Assembly (NCBI RefSeq): GCF_018881815.1
Contig: NZ_JACVPP010000001.1
Coordinates: 186,001-250,000, forward strand
Length of the DNA stretch: 64,000 nucleotides
Reading direction: 5' to 3'
Source: Polynucleobacter sp. MWH-HuK1
GTDB taxonomy: Bacteria; Pseudomonadota; Gammaproteobacteria; Burkholderiales; Burkholderiaceae
The notes beneath the pieces are model-generated. The model did no database searches and was not told where the DNA came from. It saw only the letters and a list, made by a program, of their open reading frames with translations. Shown piece by piece: positions 58,596 to 64,000 of the stretch. The translations under genes were made by a program, and so were the position numbers. Every line of letters starts with the position of its first letter. Positions within the stretch are counted from its first letter, which is position 1.

Positions 58596-59675
58596 ATGAA
58601 GCCCAGCATGCGGGCTAAGCTAGACCACCTAGACACACGCTTAGCCGAACTCAATTCCTTATTAACCTCCGAAGAAGCAACCAAAGATATGGATGCCTAT
58701 CGGAAGCTTACACGCGAGCATTCGGATATTGCAACAGTAGTTGAGCAATTCGGGCTATACAAGCAAGCGGAAGCGGATGCTCAAGCAGCAGAAGAGATGC
58801 GCAAAGATCCGGAAATGAAAGACTTTGCTGATGAAGAGCAGAAGCAGGCTTTAGAGACAATGGAAGCGCTAGAAGGTACGCTACAAAAGCTCTTACTCCC
58901 CAAAGATGAAAACGATGAGCGTAACGTATTCTTAGAAATCCGAGCAGGCACTGGCGGTGATGAGAGTGCGCTATTTGCAGGCGATCTTCTGCGTATGTAC
59001 ACGCGCTTTGCTGAACGCCAAGGCTGGAAAGTAGAAGTAGTAAGTGCTGCTGAATCTGATTTGGGTGGGTATAAAGAAGTAGTCTTACGCCTTGTTGGTC
59101 AGGCCGTCTATTCGCGCCTCAAGTTTGAATCTGGCGGTCATCGCGTTCAACGCGTTCCACAAACAGAAACCCAGGGTCGCATTCACACCTCTGCCTGTAC
59201 TGTAGCCGTGATGCCAGAGGCAGATGAACTTGAAGCGGTCAAGATCAACCCAGCCGAATTAAGAATCGATACTTTCCGTGCCTCAGGGGCTGGCGGTCAG
59301 CACATTAACAAAACAGACTCCGCGGTACGTATTACTCACCTGCCAACAGGGACAGTGGTTGAGTGCCAAGATGATCGCAGCCAACACCGCAATCGCGAGC
59401 AAGCCATGAAAGTATTAGTTTCTCGCATCATGGATGCACGAGAGCGCGAGAAGCATCAACTCGAAGCGCAGACTCGTAAATCTCTCATCGGCTCTGGTGA
59501 TCGTAGTGATCGCATTCGAACTTACAACTTTCCTCAAGGTCGTATTACCGACCATCGCATCAATCTCACTCTATACAAAATTGATGCAATGATGGATGGT
59601 GATTTAGACGATCTGTGTAATGCCCTTGCCTCGGAGCATCAAGCTGAATTGCTTGCCGCCCTTGGTGAGAACTAA
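58596..59675 (+). CDS. prfA: Peptide chain release factor 1
   Basis: Reads UAA/UAG in the ribosomal A site and releases the peptide. The GGQ motif is at 233-235 ([17 protein letters not shown]) and its Gln is the expected target of PrmC, encoded next. The anticodon-like P-A/V-T motif lies in the [15 protein letters not shown] neighbourhood, upstream of GGQ. The length of 359 is normal. No gap from hemA, so coupled translation is likely. Confidence 0.97.
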   Translation: MKPSMRAKLDHLDTRLAELNSLLTSEEATKDMDAYRKLTREHSDIATVVEQFGLYKQAEADAQAAEEMRKDPEMKDFADEEQKQALETMEALEGTLQKLLLPKDENDERNVFLEIRAGTGGDESALFAGDLLRMYTRFAERQGWKVEVVSAAESDLGGYKEVVLRLVGQAVYSRLKFESGGHRVQRVPQTETQGRIHTSACTVAVMPEADELEAVKINPAELRIDTFRASGAGGQHINKTDSAVRITHLPTGTVVECQDDRSQHRNREQAMKVLVSRIMDAREREKHQLEAQTRKSLIGSGDRSDRIRTYNFPQGRITDHRINLTLYKIDAMMDGDLDDLCNALASEHQAELLAALGEN

Positions 59676-59683
59676 GTCTTCGA

Positions 59684-60544
59684 TTGGTGATCCGAGAAAC
59701 TGTGAGTGCAAATTTAAGCCTACGTGCTCTATTGAGAGACTCGTCACTTGCATCTGCTGATGCAAAAGTGCTTATGGCACATGTTCTGGAAAAACATTAC
59801 CATCTTCCACGCTCCGCCCTACTATCACGTAATGAATTAGAGCTTAATGACATTGCGCTTGAAGAATGGAAAAAACTAGAATCCAAGAGACTGCAAGGTG
59901 AACCAGTTGCCTATCTGATTGGTAAAAGAGGTTTTCACAACATTGAACTTTATGTTGCTCCGGGCGTTTTGATTCCGCGCCCAGAGACAGAAATTCTTGT
60001 AGAAATTGGCCTACAAGAAATAAAGCGCTTAAACACTCCAGTAAGTATTTTGGATCTTGGCACAGGCTCTGGCGCAATTGCCCTAGCGATTGCAAGTGAT
60101 GCCCCTCAGGCCATTGTTACCGCCACCGATCAGTCTACCGAGGCACTAGATATAGCCAAATCTAATGCCAAACAATTAAACATTGCGGATCGTGTGCAGT
60201 TTTTCCAAGGCAGCTGGTATGAAGCCTTGGAAGGTGATGCCTCTTTTGACGTAATCTTGAGTAATCCACCGTATATTGCCTCTCAAGATTCGCACTTAAA
60301 CCAGGGAGACTTACGTTTTGAGCCTCTTTCAGCGCTTACCGATCATGGCACGGGACTTAGCTGCCTAGCAGCTATTATTTCTGGGGCTCAGAAGCGCCTA
60401 AAGCCAAATGGATTGATTGCGGTAGAGCATGGTTTTGACCAATCAGAAGCAGTTGTTTCACTGATGAAACTAGCGTTTTTGCGCGATATTCAAACCCATG
60501 TGGATTTGGGCGGTCATTACCGTGTTGCATCAGCCAGAAAATAA
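59684..60544 (+). CDS. prmC: Peptide chain release factor N5-glutamine methyltransferase
   Basis: Methylates the Gln of the GGQ motif of RF1 and RF2 with SAM. The SAM motif ILDLGTGSGAIALAIA is followed by the catalytic NPPY (194-197) in ILSNPPYIASQDSHL and FEPLSALTDHGTGLSCL. An N-terminal helical domain covers about 1-75. The start is not certain: TTG 59684, GTG 59687 and GTG 59702 are all possible and none has a good ribosome site. The 286-residue length is normal with the first. Confidence 0.95.
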   Translation: MVIRETVSANLSLRALLRDSSLASADAKVLMAHVLEKHYHLPRSALLSRNELELNDIALEEWKKLESKRLQGEPVAYLIGKRGFHNIELYVAPGVLIPRPETEILVEIGLQEIKRLNTPVSILDLGTGSGAIALAIASDAPQAIVTATDQSTEALDIAKSNAKQLNIADRVQFFQGSWYEALEGDASFDVILSNPPYIASQDSHLNQGDLRFEPLSALTDHGTGLSCLAAIISGAQKRLKPNGLIAVEHGFDQSEAVVSLMKLAFLRDIQTHVDLGGHYRVASARK

Positions 60545-60650
60545 GGTCAAATAACCTTTTTTCGCATTAAGTCTTAAAATCAATTGAACCTGATTTTCAA
60601 ACTGTCTTAGCAATAAGACCGCTGCAGTAGAAATTTATTAGAAAGAATGT

Positions 60651-60959
60651 ATGGACACTCAAGCTCAAATTAAAGAAATCGTTACTAACCACCCAGTTGT
60701 TCTATTCATGAAGGGAACTGCACAGTTTCCGCAATGTGGCTTCTCCGGAAATGCTGTGAATATTCTACGCGCTAGTGGCGTAGAAAAACTCCACACTGTA
60801 AATGTTCTCGAAGACGCAGCTATTCGTCAAGGGATCAAAGAATATGCAAACTGGCCAACTATTCCACAGCTCTACATCAATGGTGAATTTATTGGTGGCT
60901 CCGACATCATGACTGAAATGTTTCAGTCTGGCGAACTCCAAAAGCTTGTCAAAGCTTAA
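60651..60959 (+). CDS. grxD: Monothiol glutaredoxin (Grx4/GrxD)
   Basis: A CGFS-type glutaredoxin of 102 residues that holds a bridging [2Fe-2S] cluster with glutathione and helps deliver Fe-S clusters. The active site is QCGFS (Cys29), followed by the glutathione-binding region ANWPTIPQLYINGEFIGGSDIMTEM. A 106-base spacer upstream holds the likely promoter; AGAAAG lies before the ATG. It may be co-transcribed with rmuC 30 bases later. No iron-sulfur assembly genes are adjacent. Confidence 0.95.
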   Translation: MDTQAQIKEIVTNHPVVLFMKGTAQFPQCGFSGNAVNILRASGVEKLHTVNVLEDAAIRQGIKEYANWPTIPQLYINGEFIGGSDIMTEMFQSGELQKLVKA

Positions 60960-60989
60960 CTACTGTTTTTGTAGAGGACTATTAACGCT

Positions 60990-62264
60990 GTGAGTTTTGA
61001 TTTAAGCTCTCTTCTACTGTTTGGCCTGCCATTGGGATTATGCGCAGGCCTTTTAGTTTATGCACTTAACTTACGCTCCGCTCTTGCTCGCCTTGAGCTC
61101 CAGGCCCAGACTGAGATTGCGCTAACCCAAAGCCTTCGCATCGAACGTGATCAAGCTTTGCAAAATGCAATACGCCTAGAAGCTGAATTAGATTCAGAGC
61201 GCAAACAAGGTTTAGGCAGAATTGAGTCACTCAATGAAGCAAAAGAGGCGCTGACAAATCAGTTTAAGAATTTAGCCAATGAAATCTTGGAAGATAAATC
61301 CAAGCGCTTTACCGAACAAAATGCAGCAAGCTTAGACGCCCTTCTTAAACCTTTGCAAACCAAACTCACTGAATTTAAAGAGCAAGTAAGCAGCTCCTAT
61401 GGCAACGAAGCTCGCGAGCGCCATGCCCTGAAGAGTGAAATTGAGCGCTTAGCCAATCTGAATCTTCGCATGTCAGATGAAACACGATCCCTAACTCAAG
61501 CATTAAAGGGCGACTCCAAGGTTCAAGGGAATTGGGGTGAGCTAGTGCTGGAATCCATCCTGGAATCTTCTGGCCTACGCAAGGGAGAAGAGTACATAGT
61601 TCAGGATAGCCATACACAGAGCGATGGCTCACGCCTGCAGCCAGACGTTGTTATCAAGCTGCCCGAGGGCAGAAGCCTAGTTGTTGATAGCAAGGTATCA
61701 ATTTCGGCTTATGCCAGACATGCCGAAACCAAAGACCCTTTAGCAGCTGAGCAAGAGCTAGCTGCTCATATACAGTCTTTGCGTCAACACATTCAAGGTC
61801 TTTCTGGCAAGAACTACAGCTCCCTCTATGGGGTAGGCTCAGTGGACTTTGTTTTAATGTTTGTGCCAATTGAACCGGCATTCTTGCTGGCATTAAAAAC
61901 TGCTCCAAACTTATATCAAGAGGCTCTAGCTAAGAATATTGTTTTGGTTTGCCCAAGCACTTTAATGGCTACATTGAGAACAGTTGCCCATCTCTGGCGA
62001 CAAGACCATCAAAATCGCAATGCATTGGAGATCGCAAAACAGTGTGGCAATCTTTACGATAAATTTGTTGGCTTTGTAGATGACTTAGAGAAGTTAGGTC
62101 AACGCTTGGATCAAGCGCAAACAAGCTATCACGATGCTTTTAATAAACTAAGAACTGGTAAGGGCAATCTCATTCGCTCCGCTGAAAAAGTTCGTGAGTT
62201 AGGCGTCAAACCCAGCAAGAGCTTGGCTTCGCCACTAATTGAATCATCTTCAGACTTTGAATAA
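60990..62264 (+). CDS. rmuC: DNA recombination protein RmuC
   Basis: A 424-residue protein: an N-terminal membrane anchor (LLLFGLPLGLCAGLLVYAL, about 7-25), a long coiled coil (about 30-150), then the RmuC nuclease-like domain with GNWGELVLESILESSGLRKGEEY, QPDVVIKLPEGRSLVVDSKVS and FVPIEPAFLLAL. RmuC limits recombination at inverted repeats in Escherichia coli; the PD-(D/E)XK-like core (D..K in VVDSKVS) suggests nuclease activity. The start is GTG 60990 with AGAGG upstream. A strong terminator follows. Confidence 0.94.
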   Translation: MSFDLSSLLLFGLPLGLCAGLLVYALNLRSALARLELQAQTEIALTQSLRIERDQALQNAIRLEAELDSERKQGLGRIESLNEAKEALTNQFKNLANEILEDKSKRFTEQNAASLDALLKPLQTKLTEFKEQVSSSYGNEARERHALKSEIERLANLNLRMSDETRSLTQALKGDSKVQGNWGELVLESILESSGLRKGEEYIVQDSHTQSDGSRLQPDVVIKLPEGRSLVVDSKVSISAYARHAETKDPLAAEQELAAHIQSLRQHIQGLSGKNYSSLYGVGSVDFVLMFVPIEPAFLLALKTAPNLYQEALAKNIVLVCPSTLMATLRTVAHLWRQDHQNRNALEIAKQCGNLYDKFVGFVDDLEKLGQRLDQAQTSYHDAFNKLRTGKGNLIRSAEKVRELGVKPSKSLASPLIESSSDFE

Positions 62265-62307
62265 TTCCAACTATCTGTTTTAGCGAATGTTTAAAAGACT
62301 GGGACAA

Positions 62308-62347
62308 ATAAAAATCCCGCCTAGTTTGCACTAAGCGGGATTTTTTC
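62308..62347 (+). terminator. Strong rho-independent terminator after rmuC
   Basis: AAAAATCCCGC at about 62310-62320 pairs with GCGGGATTTTTT at 62335-62346 around a 14-base loop. The stem is perfect and flanked by A/T runs on both sides, so it can end rmuC on the plus strand and the phasin gene on the minus strand. Confidence 0.88.
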
Positions 62348-62388
62348 ATAAGACTTACTACTAAATCTAGTTCTGAATAAGCTCTAAA

Positions 62389-62973
62389 TTAAGCAGCTTT
62401 GCGTCTACGTGATGCAGGAGTAGCAGATTTTTTAACATGGGCAATTTGACCTTGCACTGTTTCAATTGCTTGATCAGCTGTTTTCTCTACACTAGCAAAT
62501 GCTTCTTTACTAGCAGCGCGGAACTGCTCAAAACCTTGTAATGCACTACCGTATACAGTCTTAAATGAAGATAAGAAAGCATCGGAACCAGCAGGTGCAT
62601 TAGCAGCAACTGCATTGATCCAATCTTGGAATCCATCTTGCAATTGGTCGATGCTTGCATCAACAACATTTACGAACTCTTTATTGCCATCACGCAATAC
62701 TTTGCTTACTTTCTTTTGGTAAGCAACTGCTTGATTGCCAGCAGCTTGCAAAGAATCAGCGGTAAAAATTTCACTAACTTGCTTTGGATCTTTTGCAGTC
62801 AATACCTGCTGAATGCTGTCTTGTGTATTTACCAATGCATCTTTAGAAGCGGCGAAGTTCAGCTCAGCCAATTTTTGAGCATTTTCCAAAGCAGCTTCGC
62901 TCAAAGAAAATGTAGCCTGAAGGCCTTTGCTATTAATTTGGGACAATTTAGCGGTGATTTGTTCTTGGTTCAT
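62389..62973 (-). CDS. phaP: Phasin family protein
   Basis: A 194-residue amphipathic protein that coats polyhydroxyalkanoate granules. The phasin_2 domain covers about 8-110 (MNQEQITAKLSQINSKGL, LAELNFAASKDALVNTQDSIQQVLTAKDPKQV), followed by Ala/Gln/Lys-rich helices and a basic tail KSATPASRRRKAA like those of PhaP/PhaM-type proteins that also touch DNA. Translation begins at ATG 62973 with TCTGGAGAAATAC upstream. The polymerase genes (phaC) are not in the window. The upstream palindrome suggests PhaR-type control. Confidence 0.93.
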   Translation of the reverse strand: MNQEQITAKLSQINSKGLQATFSLSEAALENAQKLAELNFAASKDALVNTQDSIQQVLTAKDPKQVSEIFTADSLQAAGNQAVAYQKKVSKVLRDGNKEFVNVVDASIDQLQDGFQDWINAVAANAPAGSDAFLSSFKTVYGSALQGFEQFRAASKEAFASVEKTADQAIETVQGQIAHVKKSATPASRRRKAA

Positions 62974-63012
62974 GTATTTCTCCAGAAATTAAGTGGTACA
63001 ACTGTCAATTAA

Positions 63013-63051
63013 GTGCATTTAAGGAGATTTAAGACGCCTTAAATATTGCAC
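63013..63051. repeat. Imperfect inverted repeat in the phasin leader
   Basis: GTGCA-TTTAAGG (63013-63024) is mirrored by CCTTAAA-TAT-TGCAC (63037-63051), with a 3-base offset in the right arm, about 40-80 bases ahead of the phasin ATG. It could be a regulator site or an mRNA stem that affects phasin translation or stability. Confidence 0.4.
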
Positions 63052-63096
63052 TGCACCATAAAACTGTAACTGAATGAAAATGACAAATCAAGAAGT

Positions 63097-63117
63097 ATTT
63101 GTTGCTTTGCAGCAAAT
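63097..63117. promoter_or_regulatory. PhaR-like palindrome ATTTGTTGC-TTT-GCAGCAAAT
   Basis: Nine-base arms with a single mismatch around a 3-base centre. The TGC/GCA-rich core resembles the TGC-rich operators reported for the PHA repressor PhaR (for example CTGC-N3-GCAG). It lies 124 bases before the phasin ATG and 43 before the MFS transporter ATG, so it could serve either. Confidence 0.45.
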
Positions 63118-63159
63118 AAATCATTTTTGAGTAATAAACATAATTAAATCAATAACTTA

Positions 63160-64000
63160 ATGCAAATTCAGAATTCCCATTCCTATCGAAAAGTAGCAAT
63201 TGCAGCCTGCTTTGGCACCTTTCTAGAGTGGTATGACTTTTTAACCTTTGCCACTCTGGCCGTTATTTTTGCCCCTCTATTCTTTCCATCCACAGACCCT
63301 AATACGGCCCTTTTGGCGAGCTTAGCGACCTTTGGAGCAGGAATGGTGGTGAGACCCATTGGAGCAGCGCTATTTGGCTCCATGGGCGATCGTATTGGCC
63401 GAAGACCCGTATTTATGATCACCATTGCTTTAATGGGTATCGCAACCGTGAGCGTGGGCTTTTTGCCCACCTATGCTCAAGCAGGCATTTGGGCCCCCAT
63501 CTTCCTGGTCAGCCTTCGCTTACTTCAAGGGCTATCTGCAGGCGGGGAGATTGGCGGGAGTGCTGTCTACCTCACTGAACACGCAGGCAACGAAAGCAGA
63601 GGATTTAAGACAAGCTTTTTACAACTCATGGGCCCGCTAGGAATCTTATTTTCAACATTGCAAATTGCCTTGCTCAGAAACTACTTAACACCTGAAGAAT
63701 TTCAGGCGTGGGGTTGGCGAGTACCATTCTGGGTTTCCATTGTTTTACTGATGATCGCTTTTAAAGCTCGCATGGCTCTTGAAGAAACCCCAGTATTTTT
63801 GGAGCTTTCTAAAAACAAACAGAATGCTACAAATCCTCTGCTTACCAATTTTCGCGATTCGGACACTCGCAAAAGAATGTTTTTACTTTTTTTCTGCATT
63901 TCATCTGGTGGCGCCGTTCTATTCTTCTGTGTTCAGGTTTACACCGCGATCTTTTTGAAGACATCAGTCAAGTTAGCACCAGAAATGGTTGATCAACTAA
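63160..64000 (+). CDS. MFS transporter, metabolite:H+ symporter (MHS) type, cut by window edge
   Basis: An ATG at 63160 opens a frame that runs to the end of the window without a stop (280 codons). The start SYRKVAIAACFGTFLEWYDFLTFATLAVIF has the 'G..LEWYDF' signature of the MHS family (ProP, ShiA, KgtP, CitA). The loop motif GDRIGRRP lies between helices 2 and 3, and LRLLQGLSAGGEIGGSAVYLTEHA is the classic MHS helix 4 region. At least eight membrane helices are visible. The substrate (an organic acid, osmolyte or aromatic acid) cannot be named without the C-terminus. Confidence 0.88.
   Translation, partial: MQIQNSHSYRKVAIAACFGTFLEWYDFLTFATLAVIFAPLFFPSTDPNTALLASLATFGAGMVVRPIGAALFGSMGDRIGRRPVFMITIALMGIATVSVGFLPTYAQAGIWAPIFLVSLRLLQGLSAGGEIGGSAVYLTEHAGNESRGFKTSFLQLMGPLGILFSTLQIALLRNYLTPEEFQAWGWRVPFWVSIVLLMIAFKARMALEETPVFLELSKNKQNATNPLLTNFRDSDTRKRMFLLFFCISSGGAVLFFCVQVYTAIFLKTSVKLAPEMVDQL

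Noticed and set aside
63183..63470. 95-codon open frame on the minus strand near the right edge
   Set aside because: Antisense to the MFS transporter, whose motifs are clear on the plus strand.
1..64000. CRISPR arrays, insertion sequences, prophage, tRNA or rRNA genes
   Set aside because: No regularly spaced repeats, transposase or integrase frames, phage genes or cloverleaf-like sequences were seen in coding or spacer regions.

Overview
The window is a stretch of bacterial chromosome, almost certainly from a planktonic freshwater betaproteobacterium of the Burkholderiaceae, most like Polynucleobacter. This rests on gene order (the dcw cell-wall and division cluster followed by a peroxiredoxin gene, lpxC, dciA, secA and argJ; coaE-zapD beside a prepilin peptidase; rpe-trpEGDC), on the moderate GC content with AT-rich spacers, on very tight gene packing, and on protein character (phasin, ZapD, Coq7). 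No species call can be proved from sequence alone. Both ends cut genes: a sodium:solute symporter at base 1 and an MFS metabolite/H+ symporter at base 64000.

Layout. 1-7131: symporter fragment, a squalene-synthase-like enzyme, an O6-alkylguanine-DNA repair protein, a CNNM/CorC membrane protein, then a compact type IV filament cassette (short GspE-type ATPase, GspF-type platform, methylase-less prepilin peptidase) running into coaE and zapD. 7128-9666 (minus): a Nudix hydrolase, a DUF815-type AAA ATPase and argJ. 9709-13900 (minus): a five-gene aldehyde:ferredoxin oxidoreductase (AOR) operon, namely a 16-cysteine polyferredoxin, the W/Mo-bis-pterin catalytic subunit, an FAD subunit, a MoaD/ThiS-like sulfur carrier and an unrecognised 98-residue protein ending in Gly-Gly-Gly. 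It sits between secA and argJ and is the main accessory element here. 14065-36455: secA, dciA (opposite strand), lpxC, a peroxiredoxin, and the complete dcw cluster mraZ-rsmH-ftsL-ftsI-murE-murF-mraY-murD-ftsW-murG-murC-ddl-ftsQ-ftsA-ftsZ, read on the minus strand, mostly with start/stop overlaps.

36456-36754 is the longest non-coding stretch. It holds the mraZ promoter with three 10-bp-spaced MraZ boxes, a perfect 16-bp palindrome and a strong LexA-type box. 36755-41829: coq7 and bioB (minus), then bioA-bioF-bioD (plus), a full route from pimeloyl-thioester to biotin. 41886-45564: M20 amidohydrolase, enoyl-CoA hydratase, the lytic transglycosylase MltA, a possible 37-residue membrane peptide, and apaG. 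45596-50236: rpe and trpE-G-D-C. 50217-51247: an unknown membrane protein and a divergent winged-helix regulator with two palindromes between them. 51325-62264: ychF, a UbiH-type hydroxylase, dsbC, an M61 peptidase, ung, a small GlsB-like membrane protein, hemA-prfA-prmC, grxD and rmuC. 62389-64000: a phasin gene and the MFS transporter, diverging from a spacer with a PhaR-like palindrome.

Most of the window is core housekeeping: peptidoglycan synthesis and division, protein export, biotin, tryptophan, heme and ubiquinone synthesis, translation termination, and repair. I saw no tRNA or rRNA gene, insertion sequence, prophage or CRISPR array. The best candidates for little-described biology are the AOR operon with its orphan 98-residue partner, and the LexA-type and MraZ regulatory sites stacked in front of the division cluster.
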